In this document: one piece after another, positions 46,183 through 55,173 of the stretch
How the letters are laid out: the number at the start of each line of letters is the position of its first letter
Position numbering within the stretch: the stretch's first letter is position 1
Source: an uncultured Croceitalea sp.
GTDB lineage: Bacteria > Bacteroidota > Bacteroidia > Flavobacteriales > Flavobacteriaceae
Length of the DNA stretch: 64,000 bases
Assembly (NCBI GenBank): GCA_947494805.1
Contig: CANLWK010000001.1
Span: forward strand, 372,001-436,000
Direction: 5' to 3'
Program-made: the position numbers and the translations under genes
The notes under the pieces: generated by a model
What the model saw: the letters and a program-made list of their open reading frames with translations, nothing else
The model's database searches: none
Told to the model about the DNA's origin: nothing

Positions 46183-47301
46183 ATGATGAAATCAAGAACT
46201 ACTTTTACTTACCTTTTTTTACTAGTTACCATTCTCAACGTATCGTGTTCTTCAGATGCTATTGAGGGCACAGACATCATTGAAGAAGATGGTTTAATGG
46301 ATGATACCAATGGAATTGATGGTGAAAATGGCGGCGAAGAAGATAATGGACAAGATGATGGAACTATAGCATTTGAAGCCGGATTGGTTCTTGATGAAGA
46401 TAGGCGATTCGTCAATTATGTGGTTACGGAAACAGCGTATAACGCTTTTTTACAAGGAGAAGGAGACTTACGTATGGTAACCAATAAAATCTATGAGTAC
46501 GTCAAAGACGACTATGATTTCATTTTTATGTTGAATGTTGAAGAAGAACAGCCAGAGGGGCTTTATTTTGGACGTCATACCCCAGTACAGAACCATGTTT
46601 CAGGTACAGGTTCAAACTTGTACGACAACACTGGCACATATGGTTCAGAAGGAAGGCTTAAGGGCATCATTCATATGCCAAGAACCGTTTATGTGAAATC
46701 AGGCCCGTTCTTGCATGAGATAGCGCATTATTGGGCAAATCATAATTTTTTAGAGACCACGGTTGGCGGCCATTGGGGCTATGCCAGTGTTGGTGGACAA
46801 CTTGGTGGATTTGATGAGCTTGTCGATTTGGGGAATAATATGTACCGAGGTAGACTTAATGGTAACAACAATTTCGGAACTTTTGCAAATGGTGGAAACT
46901 CAGTGCCCTATGGCAATGCTGAATTGTATTTAATGGGCCTTATACCGGCCGATGAATTACAGTCCATTTCTTTTGCACGAAATGCTGAAAGAACGGGCAA
47001 CTCTGGCGAGTTTAGTGCCGATGAAATTGTGACCTACACCCCACAAGATTTGATTGAGCAACATGGGGAGCGCGTTCCATCATATGCAAATGCGCAAAAA
47101 ACTTTCAATGGACTGGCCATTGTATTGTCCGTATCTGCAATAAGCCAAGAGATTGCCGATCGATTGAATGAAGACCTTGAAAATTTTTCCAGAGCGGCGA
47201 ATCCTGATGATAGCTGGTCTTCGATAAATAATTTTTGGGAAGCAACCCAAGGCAAGGGCACTATGAATATTCAGGTCTTGGATGAAAATGTTAGGTTGTA
47301 G
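46183..47301 (+). CDS. Lipoprotein with HExxH zinc-protease motif
   Basis: A 372-residue lipoprotein: lipobox NVSC near residue 22, followed by an acidic linker of about 45 residues (aspartate, glutamate, glycine). The core contains HEIAHYWANH (about residues 177-186), an HExxH zinc site with a further histidine five residues on, and glycine-rich TTVGGHWGYASVGGQLGG right after it. This resembles surface zinc metallopeptidases, but I do not recognise a named family. ATG codons at 46183 and 46186 are equivalent. It is a single gene downstream of the tRNA-Leu terminator. Confidence 0.7.
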   Translation: MMKSRTTFTYLFLLVTILNVSCSSDAIEGTDIIEEDGLMDDTNGIDGENGGEEDNGQDDGTIAFEAGLVLDEDRRFVNYVVTETAYNAFLQGEGDLRMVTNKIYEYVKDDYDFIFMLNVEEEQPEGLYFGRHTPVQNHVSGTGSNLYDNTGTYGSEGRLKGIIHMPRTVYVKSGPFLHEIAHYWANHNFLETTVGGHWGYASVGGQLGGFDELVDLGNNMYRGRLNGNNNFGTFANGGNSVPYGNAELYLMGLIPADELQSISFARNAERTGNSGEFSADEIVTYTPQDLIEQHGERVPSYANAQKTFNGLAIVLSVSAISQEIADRLNEDLENFSRAANPDDSWSSINNFWEATQGKGTMNIQVLDENVRL

Positions 47302-47337
47302 TTTAGACAACCGAAAAATACACAAATAACAAAACTA

Positions 47338-47360
47338 GGGGAGCTTTTAAATAACTCCCC
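47338..47360. terminator. Bidirectional terminator candidate between convergent genes
   Basis: GGGGAG (47338-47343) and CTCCCC (47355-47360) pair around an 11-nt loop in the convergent gap. The minus-strand continuation is T-rich (TAGTTTTGTTATTT), so it best fits the end of the minus-strand gene at 47423. Confidence 0.5.
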
Positions 47361-47422
47361 AAATTCAAATACGCTGTTTTGGTCGCTCTTGGAAAGGGCA
47401 ACGAAGTTTTTCATCAATAGCA

Positions 47423-48406
47423 TTAATCCAATGATATTACCGTTAGAGCTTCATTTTGGGTGATATATAAGACCTTTTTATTAGGGTCGGCCGTGATACC
47501 GTTGGGGGTGTCAAAAGAGGCTTCCAATAAGGCACCATCTTCTGTTTTTTGGGTTCCAGAACCTGCGAATACCGTGGCTTCGCCCGACATGGACACTTTG
47601 TAGATGACATGTTCGCCGGTTGCAGTGGCATAAATGGAACCATCATAGTACGTAAGGTAACCGATGACTACGTCCTGTCTCACAGTGGGTATTTTGACCA
47701 GTACCTCTATTGATCTATCCGCACTTATCTTTAAGATATCACCAGTTTCAAAATTACCGACAAACAGATTACCATCATCATCAAAATCGATACCAACGCC
47801 CCCAAGAAGCCTTTCGTCCCCAACATAGAGAGTTATCTGCCCGTCAGCACTGATTTGATGCACTCCTCCGAAAAGGAAATTAGAGACATACACATTACCC
47901 AGATCATCTAAGGTGATACCTGAAGGAAAACCAGGCAATGTGGCTAAAACTGTTCTATTTCCATCGCTGTCCACTTTGAGCACATCACCAATAAATTTGT
48001 TGGAACCTGGTTCTGTTGGTCGCACATTGTGCACCACATAAGTGTTGCCTGCGTCATCAACAATATTTCCTGTGGGGGCCCGCAGATTATCAATCGCTAC
48101 CTCAACAGCAGCTGATTCTGGATTAACCTTTAAAACCTCGGTTCCGTTAAACCCACCAAAATTACTGGCATATATAGTGCCATTTCCATCTATGGACAGG
48201 GCATCAGTGGCGCCAAAATTCTGAATCAAAGTTTCGACCTCTGGGTTTTCTGGTTCCGGATCTGGGTCAGGGTCAGGATTTACTTGTCCATCAGGTTCAA
48301 CCACTGTTTCATCTGAATCTGAGGAGCATGAGGATTGCGTAAAAATGAGGAACGCTAAAAGTAAATACATCATTTTCGGTATTTTGATCGTTTGAATTGT
48401 TTTCAT
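47423..48406 (-). CDS. NHL/SMP-30-like beta-propeller lipoprotein
   Basis: A 327-residue lipoprotein with lipobox QSSC near residue 27 and a short Pro/Asp/Glu linker (PDPDPDPEPENPE). The body consists of NHL/SMP-30-type propeller blades, each with a repeated pattern such as GITLDDLGNVYVSNF and GVGIDFDDDGNLFVGN, and ends with GSGTQKTEDGALLEASFDTP and GITADP. It is clearly paralogous to the secreted protein at 51972. It might bind sugar or lactone ligands; no enzyme activity can be claimed. Confidence 0.82.
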   Translation of the reverse strand: MKTIQTIKIPKMMYLLLAFLIFTQSSCSSDSDETVVEPDGQVNPDPDPDPEPENPEVETLIQNFGATDALSIDGNGTIYASNFGGFNGTEVLKVNPESAAVEVAIDNLRAPTGNIVDDAGNTYVVHNVRPTEPGSNKFIGDVLKVDSDGNRTVLATLPGFPSGITLDDLGNVYVSNFLFGGVHQISADGQITLYVGDERLLGGVGIDFDDDGNLFVGNFETGDILKISADRSIEVLVKIPTVRQDVVIGYLTYYDGSIYATATGEHVIYKVSMSGEATVFAGSGTQKTEDGALLEASFDTPNGITADPNKKVLYITQNEALTVISLD

Positions 48407-48486
48407 TAGATTGTTTTAATTTTAACAACAATCTTACACAACCCACTTTTGAAAATCGCCCGTTTCTATAGCATTGGACCAACCCT

Positions 48487-49608
48487 TTAACTCGCTGTTT
48501 TTTTGATGTAGCTGCTGGGCGTTTCATTGAGGATCGACCTGAACGCTTTGTAGAATGTTGTTTTTGAATTGAAGCCGACTTCTAATGAAAGTGCCAATAG
48601 CGTTTTTGACTTATGCTCGTTCTGATCTAATTTTGCGATAAATTCCCTAACCCTGTATCCATTTATAAAATCATAGAAACTCGATTTGTAAATGGTGTTC
48701 AATAACCAAGATAAGTTGTTCGTAGAAGTGTTGAGTTGCCTTGAAAGTTCTGCCAAAGTGAGCTCATTGTTTAAATACACTTTTTCTTCGCGCATAAGTT
48801 TGGTCAGCTGCTGTTGCAATTCTTCAGATCTTCGTTTGTTCATTAACTCCCTTACTTTGGTTTTGGGTTTGTCCGTGATGAGGTATACTCTAAAAATCTC
48901 TGGCTGTTTTAGAGCAAAATAGCCAACGATGTATATTAAGAGGGGAATGGCGATCCAGACCAAATCATAATTGATTATGGGAATGGTCACTTGAAAAACG
49001 TTTGCGCTGAAAAAACTAATGGCCCAAGCCAATAAGATACTGCCAGAAGCAATTAGAACTACCCGTACAAAAGGAATCACACTTTGTGTAAAGGAGAGTT
49101 GTTCTTTCTCTTTTCGTAAAACAGTACTAAAAAAATAGGCATTCAAATACCAATAGTAACCATTAAATATCAAGGCTGAGCATTCGGCTATAAAGAACAC
49201 ATTTACATAGTGCCCAGCAATTAACTGCTTACGAAATTCTTCTTCAGAATATAGATTTATGGACAATAGAAGAACTAAATAAACCATTGCAGGGAGGTAG
49301 TGAAACCATGAAACCCGAAACTGCTTTTGGTCTTTTTCAAGAAGACGTCTAAGATAGATATACCCCAAAGGGCCAAAAATAAATATGAGACTTTCCAACG
49401 GGGCCAGTCTTTGAATAATCCACAGTTCATCAGCTTTATGAATCAGCATTCGGGTCAACAAGCAAAAGCAAGCCAGCAAGAGCTGCAAGGCCAAAACCTT
49501 ATTCGCTGCCCTGTTTTTTTGATGAACAATGGATAGGGTAATGCCCAGAAAAAACCCTTGTGCTATACCAAGCAACAGAAAAACATCGATAAGACTATAA
49601 CTCGCCAT
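48487..49608 (-). CDS. AraC-type regulator with membrane domain
   Basis: A 373-residue protein with about seven N-terminal membrane helices (residues about 5-230) and a C-terminal AraC/XylS DNA-binding domain (about 280-370), with LTLAELSRQLNTSTNNLSWL and LALSLEVGFNSKTTFYKAFR as the two HTH units. It is a membrane-tethered one-component regulator, a common Bacteroidota layout. The ATG at 49608 is preferred to the TTG at 49620. It lies next to the propeller lipoprotein gene (80 bp), a possible target. Confidence 0.85.
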   Translation of the reverse strand: MASYSLIDVFLLLGIAQGFFLGITLSIVHQKNRAANKVLALQLLLACFCLLTRMLIHKADELWIIQRLAPLESLIFIFGPLGYIYLRRLLEKDQKQFRVSWFHYLPAMVYLVLLLSINLYSEEEFRKQLIAGHYVNVFFIAECSALIFNGYYWYLNAYFFSTVLRKEKEQLSFTQSVIPFVRVVLIASGSILLAWAISFFSANVFQVTIPIINYDLVWIAIPLLIYIVGYFALKQPEIFRVYLITDKPKTKVRELMNKRRSEELQQQLTKLMREEKVYLNNELTLAELSRQLNTSTNNLSWLLNTIYKSSFYDFINGYRVREFIAKLDQNEHKSKTLLALSLEVGFNSKTTFYKAFRSILNETPSSYIKKTAS

Positions 49609-49620
49609 ACGTTTACTCAA

Positions 49621-49933
49621 AGTTGGGTCAAATGTATTGTTTTGTTGGTTCTTAAAAGGCCACCTCTATAGAAACGAACGGGTTCCATTAATTAAATCGG
49701 GTATAGTAAGCACCTTATTTTTTGTTTGAAATGGTGAAGCCGGAGCATTCAATTTTTGAGTACCAAGACAAGTTTGGCAATTTAGACCTTAATGTCAATG
49801 GTTTTAAGGTCTTAAGAAGACCAGGGCACAGAATCTTTATAAATTATATTGAAAATAAACTTTAGCAAAACTCGAATTGTTTATAGCACTTTTAAAGTTT
49901 GATGCTTCTACGCCAATTTTTATTTGTATTGCA
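49621..49933. other. 313-bp gap between AraC regulator and GIY-YIG gene
   Basis: Mostly AT-rich and noncoding. It contains one short plus-strand open frame (49731-49865, listed separately). No hairpin, repeat or convincing promoter pair was seen. Confidence 0.4.
49731..49865 (+). CDS. Possible small protein or gene remnant, 44 residues
   Basis: The frame starts at ATG and ends at TAG. The sequence begins MVKPEHSIFEYQDKFGNLDL and its end contains VLRRPGHRIFINYIENKL, with balanced composition that looks more like protein than chance. No family is recognised. It could be a small gene or the remains of a larger one; codon use alone cannot decide. Confidence 0.3.
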   Translation: MVKPEHSIFEYQDKFGNLDLNVNGFKVLRRPGHRIFINYIENKL

Positions 49934-50284
49934 CTAATTAAACCAAACGGCATACCGCTTTCTCCTTAGCTCCAGTGCCAACCGTTCTTCCATTTTAAGC
50001 GCTTCCGCTCTTGTTGACATTGGTGCGATATGGTTGTAGAGACTGGGCCTTAAGTACATACCGTACTTTTGAACGATGTTTGAAGAAAGCTTATGTCCTT
50101 TTTTATTGATGTAACCAGATTTATGCTGCTCAAAACGGTCTTTGGGGGTCTTGCTTGTCATACCCACATATAGGCATTGTAGTACTCCATTGAATTGGGG
50201 ATTGGCATTTCGGAACCTTGTGTTGTCAGTAAAGACTCTTTTGGATAACTCGATTACATATACTCGATATTGTCTCTTGGGCAT
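49934..50284 (-). CDS. GIY-YIG-like nuclease domain protein
   Basis: A 116-residue protein. The two strands of the GIY-YIG fold appear as YRVYVIELSKR (GIY position) and CLYVGMTSKTPKDRFEQHKSG (YIG position, with Arg and His of the following helix). A late glutamate in EALKMEERLALELRR fits the metal-binding residue. The variant ELYVGxT form is common in small stand-alone proteins of unknown biological substrate. It stands alone between unrelated genes, 54 bp from the hydrolase gene. Confidence 0.75.
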   Translation of the reverse strand: MPKRQYRVYVIELSKRVFTDNTRFRNANPQFNGVLQCLYVGMTSKTPKDRFEQHKSGYINKKGHKLSSNIVQKYGMYLRPSLYNHIAPMSTRAEALKMEERLALELRRKRYAVWFN

Positions 50285-50337
50285 TGTTTGTTTAAATTAC
50301 AGTTCTTTGCTTACTCCTTAGGCAGAACGGTGAAGCT

Positions 50338-51921
50338 TCATTGCTTTTTGATTTGTCCAATTCTTTTTTTTGCATTCTCGTTGGCCGGATTTAACTCTAA
50401 TGACTTCTTAAAATTGGTCATGGCGTTTTTAAAGTCCTTTTTGTAAAGATAGGCCTCAGCTAAACTGTCATATAGGTTTGCTGAGTTTGGATAAATATGT
50501 AAGGCCAATTTGAATACGTTGATACCCTGGTCCATACGCTCTGGATCAAACGATAACCGCAACCCTAGGGTATTCAGCATTCCTTCTTCAAGCTTTAATT
50601 GCGGGTGTTGTCGCATTAGGTTTTGGTACAATGGGACAAGATCCCGATAGTTCTGGCCCTTTGCCAAATCATTAAAATCAAGGTAATCAAATGCTTTGGT
50701 GATGGCCATTTTAAAGCGTTTTGAGACCAAACTCTTGGTATACCCATTGTCGATAGGGGAATTTTCAATAAACCTTATGGCATTGGCGTCCTTTTTAAAA
50801 ATGGCATCCAAAAAATGTAGCGTGTGTTCACACAACAGTTTGTAAGAACGTGCAATTTTTGAATCGTCTTTATCTTGACGTTTGTCCCTATTGGTAAAGA
50901 GCAGACCAAAGGTGCTAAAGTAAGAATGGGTGAGGTCATGAAACCGATAACTGTGCACTTCACTATAGGTTAAGGAGTCCATTAACTGAAATTTGTGATT
51001 GACCTCTTGGGGTATTCCATCGGTTTCAAGTACCGCTTTCGGAATTTCCTTTTGGGCAAAGTGAATATAGGGGATCGTAAACTTTTTTAGGTTAAAGAAG
51101 GGAGATCCTTCCAGCACCGGATAATTATACCGCTCCGTGCCGTCCAAACTGACCACGGCCTTTATGTTTTTGTTTTTTATGGCCGTGATGAAATTTGACA
51201 AGCCCCCAAAACTAAACCCCATTAAGGCCGTTTTGTCAAAATCGGCACTTTGATGTTTTTGGATCTCTTTCAAAAGAAAGGCGATGTCTGTAGACTGGGT
51301 TTCCATATCTCTGGTGGTTCCACCATCTAACTGACGGGTATCCGTACCCCTTGATGGGCTCGAAATAACCATATGGCCATGACTGGCCAAGTATTCGCAC
51401 AAAGCGAAGTTCTCAATGGATGAGGCTTGGTAACTGGGTGCATATACGATTACCGGAAATTTGCGATTTACGACCTGTCCATTTTTTAAGGCCTTGGTAT
51501 GTTTTGATAGCTGCGCTTTATTGTGTTCAGTGTTCCACAAATAGCTGAACCAGTCCAATAAGAATTCGTTGGGCAGATGCGTCCATTCTTCTTCCGTCTT
51601 TAGAATGTTCAAGTAATCCAATACTTTGAGCGATTCCGTGTCATTATTATTGCGGTCTGCAGGAAACCAAATGCTAACTGGAATTGGCCTAGGAATGAAC
51701 GAATTGTTGAACTCATTTTTAATTTGATACGTTCTCGTACTATCCTGAAGGGTGTAATGCCTAAAACCTACCTCATAAGGACCATACCTGAGATCAATAT
51801 CCTCTAAATTGTTTTGCGGAAGCGCAAGGAGTGATTGAAAAAACAGCAAAAGCAGTACCCTTCGTGTAAGGGTCGTTTTCACATTCTTTTTTTGTTTGTC
51901 ACATTGGTCTGTACTTTTCAT
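50338..51921 (-). CDS. Alpha/beta hydrolase fused to TPR repeats
   Basis: A 527-residue exported protein with an N-terminal hydrophobic segment (RRVLLLLFFQSLLAL, about 20-35). Residues about 45-390 form an alpha/beta hydrolase similar to dienelactone hydrolase and PAF-acetylhydrolase enzymes, with the nucleophile elbow ALMGFSFGGLSN and a preceding GHMVISSPSRGTDTR. The C-terminal ~90 residues carry TPR motifs (NSANLYDSLAEAYLYKKDFK, AMTNFKKSLELNPANENAKK). An esterase or acetylhydrolase on a lipid-like substrate is possible but not shown. Confidence 0.82.
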   Translation of the reverse strand: MKSTDQCDKQKKNVKTTLTRRVLLLLFFQSLLALPQNNLEDIDLRYGPYEVGFRHYTLQDSTRTYQIKNEFNNSFIPRPIPVSIWFPADRNNNDTESLKVLDYLNILKTEEEWTHLPNEFLLDWFSYLWNTEHNKAQLSKHTKALKNGQVVNRKFPVIVYAPSYQASSIENFALCEYLASHGHMVISSPSRGTDTRQLDGGTTRDMETQSTDIAFLLKEIQKHQSADFDKTALMGFSFGGLSNFITAIKNKNIKAVVSLDGTERYNYPVLEGSPFFNLKKFTIPYIHFAQKEIPKAVLETDGIPQEVNHKFQLMDSLTYSEVHSYRFHDLTHSYFSTFGLLFTNRDKRQDKDDSKIARSYKLLCEHTLHFLDAIFKKDANAIRFIENSPIDNGYTKSLVSKRFKMAITKAFDYLDFNDLAKGQNYRDLVPLYQNLMRQHPQLKLEEGMLNTLGLRLSFDPERMDQGINVFKLALHIYPNSANLYDSLAEAYLYKKDFKNAMTNFKKSLELNPANENAKKRIGQIKKQ

Positions 51922-51971
51922 GTATTTCTAGTTTCAATGCTTTTTAAAAGTACAACTTCGTAACATCATTT

Positions 51972-52865
51972 CTATGGCTTTGGCAAGTCGATGTATCGTA
52001 AACTTTTTGGTTGCCCATTTCCATTTTGCGAAATATAAAGTCTTCTTCTGTTGGTGTCGATTTCTATTCCGTTGGGCACAAAAAAACTTGAGTTTTTAGC
52101 ATCGCCGTCAATATCTTGTCGGTTTCCTGAACCGGCCAGTACACCGACTTCACCTTTCATATTGATTTGGTAGATCTTACTGGCTCCGTATCCTGTGGCG
52201 TAGATATTTTTCTCAAAATAGGTGATGTAACCAACCACATACCCTGGATATTGCACGGGTACGGACGCAAATTCGACCATACTGTGGTTATCAATTTTGT
52301 AGATTTTTCCCGTTGAAAAATTACTCACAAAAATGGTCTTATCCTCACCATAGGTAATGCCGGTACATCCTTTTAGACGGTCATCATTGATAAACTCAGA
52401 AACGTTTCCTTCAGTATCTACTTGATAAAGAGCTGGCATGGTATAGTTGGTGATCAAAAGGTTACCGTTTGATCTTGCCACAATCAAATCGGCGGCAAAA
52501 CCGGGCAAGGTCGCAATTTTTTCAAGGTTTCCATCTTTGAACCGCATAAGGTCACTACCCGTGTAAGAGCTGCGATTGTTGAAGTAAAAAGTACCATCGG
52601 TATCGAAAGTGCCGCCAATGGCTCCGCTGACATTGTTCAACAAAACATCATATTTCCCATCAGGGCGAACCGAAAATATTCGTGTACCGCTTCCTGAAAT
52701 ATCGGCATTTGCAGTACCATATTCATTCACTAAAATAGTACCATCAGCAGCAATGGTCAGGGCGCCGTTACCGGGAAAATTGTTGACCAGTGACTTTACT
52801 TCAATTTGATTTTGGGCAACTATCGGGGTTAAGGATAGTAAGAGAATCATCTTTATAAAACGCAT
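51972..52865 (-). CDS. Secreted NHL/SMP-30-like beta-propeller protein
   Basis: A 297-residue exported protein with signal peptide (MRFIKMILLLSLTPIVAQNQ, cleaved after about residue 18). The propeller blades repeat as LTIAADGTILVNEYG, GTFDTDGTFYFNN and GITYGEDKTIFVSNF, ending GSGNRQDIDGDAKNSSFFVP and GIEIDTNRRRLYISQNG. It is a shorter paralogue of the lipoprotein at 47423, without lipobox. It precedes the hydrolase gene at 50338 on the same strand (50 bp), so both may be one transcript. Confidence 0.82.
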   Translation of the reverse strand: MRFIKMILLLSLTPIVAQNQIEVKSLVNNFPGNGALTIAADGTILVNEYGTANADISGSGTRIFSVRPDGKYDVLLNNVSGAIGGTFDTDGTFYFNNRSSYTGSDLMRFKDGNLEKIATLPGFAADLIVARSNGNLLITNYTMPALYQVDTEGNVSEFINDDRLKGCTGITYGEDKTIFVSNFSTGKIYKIDNHSMVEFASVPVQYPGYVVGYITYFEKNIYATGYGASKIYQINMKGEVGVLAGSGNRQDIDGDAKNSSFFVPNGIEIDTNRRRLYISQNGNGQPKSLRYIDLPKP

Positions 52866-53182
52866 GTGAGTAAATTTTTATGCCAAACAAGAACGAAGAA
52901 GCAACAAAATCGACCCAATGGGAACAACTGCACCTATTTTAGCAAAGAATCTTCTTTAAACGCTTTTTGAACTTACCTCAAGGTTCATCTTTTGGCAACG
53001 GCGAACATGTTTTAGTATGCTTTGAATTCAATCTTAAAAGAATCAATCATCTGTTTTAGCATGAACTCTCCTACCGGTGGGCAAAACCCATTGTCATCAA
53101 TTCTTGTTCACTTGTTATTAATGGAATTTATTCCGAATTGTAGAAAAATGTAACTTGAAAAAAATATGTTCTCAGCTTTACG
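52866..53182. other. 317-bp divergent intergenic region
   Basis: Separates the propeller gene (minus) from the AraC gene (plus) and should hold both promoters. No exact TAnnTTTG box at a fitting distance, strong hairpin or repeat was found. Confidence 0.4.
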
Positions 53183-54118
53183 ATGAAAATACACATAGAT
53201 ATTACAGAAGATATTATCAGTCAGTTTATAGAACCTTTAAATGCTCCATTAGTAGGAGATAAATTAAATTTTAATAATTCACTAGGTAAAGGACAAATTG
53301 AAAGACTAAACTTTGACGATAAAATTGAACTTCTAAAATTCAGTTTTCAATTGAGCCAACCAATTACCTTAACTTCTTTAAATCCTATTGATAGTGAGTA
53401 CCTATTGATCAATATCAACCTATCTAAATTCAGAATCAATAAAAAAGTAAATGACACCCATATTTCAGTGCAAAAGAATTTGCCCATCGGCATTTTATTT
53501 TATACGCCGAATATTGAGGTTTCTTCTACATCTGCTATCAATATTCCTTTTGAGATAATCCTCTTAAAATTCAAAAAATCATTTCTTTCTGAAGTAGACT
53601 ACGGCAACCTTACCATTTTAACCAACACAAAAAAAGCCTTGGTATACGAAGACTTAGATGTGCACTCTGAAGCGTGTCTCAGAAAAATTTTAATTGAAGG
53701 GAGTAGCAAACTGAAAGTGTATTCCAAAATTCTTGAATTGCTTGACATCAATTTTCAAAAACTGGCAAATAGGGAGGTAGAAGACAAATATGAAGAATTA
53801 CATCCGTTGGATTTAAAAGGAATTTTTACCGCTGCAGCACTTTTAAGAGACCCAGTTACCGACAAAACATTTTCTATTGAAGAATTGTCTGAGGTTGCCA
53901 ATATGGGTAAAACTAAATTCAAAATGCTATTCAAGCAAGTGTTTGGTTTGCCACCAATTTCATATAAACAAAAGATTAAGATGGAATATGCAAAAGAAAA
54001 ACTCAGCCTAAAAGAAATGACCGCAAGTGAAATAAGTTACCAAATAGGCTACTCACACCCTTCTAAGTTCACCACGGCTTACAAGAAACACTTCGGGGTA
54101 TTACCATCTTCCCTATAA
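53183..54118 (+). CDS. AraC-family transcriptional regulator (cytosolic)
   Basis: A 311-residue protein with a C-terminal AraC DNA-binding domain: SIEELSEVANMGKTKFKMLF as first HTH (about 228-247) and ASEISYQIGYSHPSKFTTAY as second (about 282-301). The N-terminal ~200 residues are a soluble sensor-like region. This gene is noticeably richer in AT codons (many AAA, TTA, ATT) than its neighbours, which may indicate transfer. It is followed by a hairpin and then by the broken SDR gene and DUF2147 gene on the same strand, which it may control. Confidence 0.85.
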   Translation: MKIHIDITEDIISQFIEPLNAPLVGDKLNFNNSLGKGQIERLNFDDKIELLKFSFQLSQPITLTSLNPIDSEYLLININLSKFRINKKVNDTHISVQKNLPIGILFYTPNIEVSSTSAINIPFEIILLKFKKSFLSEVDYGNLTILTNTKKALVYEDLDVHSEACLRKILIEGSSKLKVYSKILELLDINFQKLANREVEDKYEELHPLDLKGIFTAAALLRDPVTDKTFSIEELSEVANMGKTKFKMLFKQVFGLPPISYKQKIKMEYAKEKLSLKEMTASEISYQIGYSHPSKFTTAYKKHFGVLPSSL

Positions 54119-54141
54119 TTCGACTTCTCGAGTAAGTCGAA
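54119..54141 (+). terminator. Hairpin directly after the AraC gene
   Basis: TTCGACTT (54119-54126) and AAGTCGAA (54134-54141) pair perfectly around the 7-nt loop CTCGAGT, right after the stop codon. There is no T run, so it may work as an attenuator or protect mRNA ends. Confidence 0.4.
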
Positions 54142-54200
54142 CGACCTAAGCGGATAATCAAGTTCTCTTTATGCTCAGACCTTTGTAAAAAACAAATTTT

Positions 54201-55163
54201 ATGAAGGTATTTATCACTGGGGGTTCAGGTTTTGTAGGGCAAAATATCATACCTGTCCTCATTAAAAATGGTCATGAAATCTTTGCAATTTGCAGAAGCG
54301 AAAAATCAGCCAAAAAAGTTGAAACCATTGGGGCAAAAGCAGTTTTGGACGATTTAACTTAGATGTCGACCAATACAATTGAAGCGTTAAAAAAATGCGA
54401 CTACGTATTGCACTCGGCGGCTCATATGGATTTAACGTATGACAAAGAGCCTTTTTACAAAATCAACGTAGACGCTACCAAAAACCTATTACGATTAGCA
54501 AAAGATAGTGGTATACAAAAGTTCGTTTATATCAGTGCTGCCCCTGTTGTACCGGGTTCACCAATAATAAACTGTACTGAAGCAGAGGCCAAGACAGGGC
54601 TGCCATCGGCTCTATATCCAAAAACCAAAGCAATCGCAGAAAGAGCGGTTCTGGCTTCCAATACCGATGATTTTAAGACCATTGCACTTAGACCACCAGC
54701 AATTTGGGGTCCAAACAATCACCACTATGAAGATTTAATGTCGAACGTAGCAAGCGGTAAATGGAGATGGATTGGCGGGGGTCATCAGATATTATCTACA
54801 ATACACGTAAAGAACTTGGCCAACGCAATTATGGCTGTGTTCAATTCTGAAAAAGGAGGAGAAGCATACTTTGTAACGGATGGCGATAAAAGGTCAATGC
54901 GCACAACGTTTACATCTATTTTAAATGCCGAGGGATTGGACCCTGGCGATAAAGAAATGCCACGGGGCGTTGCAGTTCTATTGGCTCATGTATTTGGAGG
55001 TATTTGGAAAACATTGGGACTAAAGTCAAGACCACCAGTAATGCCACTTATGATTCGATTGATGGCAACCGAGTTCTCGGTTGATGACACTAAGGCACGA
55101 AAGCAATTGGGCTACCAGAATGCCATATCCTTTGAACAAGGAGTACAAGAATTAACACAATAA
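54201..55163 (+). pseudogene. NAD-dependent epimerase/SDR gene with in-frame TAG
   Basis: An extended short-chain dehydrogenase gene of 320 codons interrupted by one TAG at 54360-54362 (codon 54). The first part carries the dinucleotide motif MKVFITGGSGFVGQNI, and the frame continues after the stop without shift: EALKKCDYVLHSAAHMDLTY, the catalytic YPKTK (Tyr and Lys) and LRPPAIWGPNN. The stop falls where related proteins normally have a DLTD-type turn. As written, the protein lacks its NAD-binding loop, so it should be inactive unless there is readthrough or a sequencing error. The surrounding AraC and DUF2147 genes are intact. Confidence 0.75.
54363..55163 (+). CDS. C-terminal SDR fragment (reinitiation candidate)
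   Basis: A 266-residue open frame starting at the ATG immediately after the premature TAG. It contains the catalytic YPKTK site and the substrate half of the epimerase fold but not the TGGSGFVG nucleotide-binding motif. Restart at this ATG is physically possible since it is next to the stop codon; enzyme function is unlikely. Confidence 0.4.
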   Translation: MSTNTIEALKKCDYVLHSAAHMDLTYDKEPFYKINVDATKNLLRLAKDSGIQKFVYISAAPVVPGSPIINCTEAEAKTGLPSALYPKTKAIAERAVLASNTDDFKTIALRPPAIWGPNNHHYEDLMSNVASGKWRWIGGGHQILSTIHVKNLANAIMAVFNSEKGGEAYFVTDGDKRSMRTTFTSILNAEGLDPGDKEMPRGVAVLLAHVFGGIWKTLGLKSRPPVMPLMIRLMATEFSVDDTKARKQLGYQNAISFEQGVQELTQ

Positions 55164-55173
55164 GAAAAGTACA

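Noticed and set aside
54127-54134. CTCGAGTA as a duplicated tRNA-Leu end (att site)
   Set aside because: Only eight bases match the tRNA 3' end, and they form the loop of a local hairpin.
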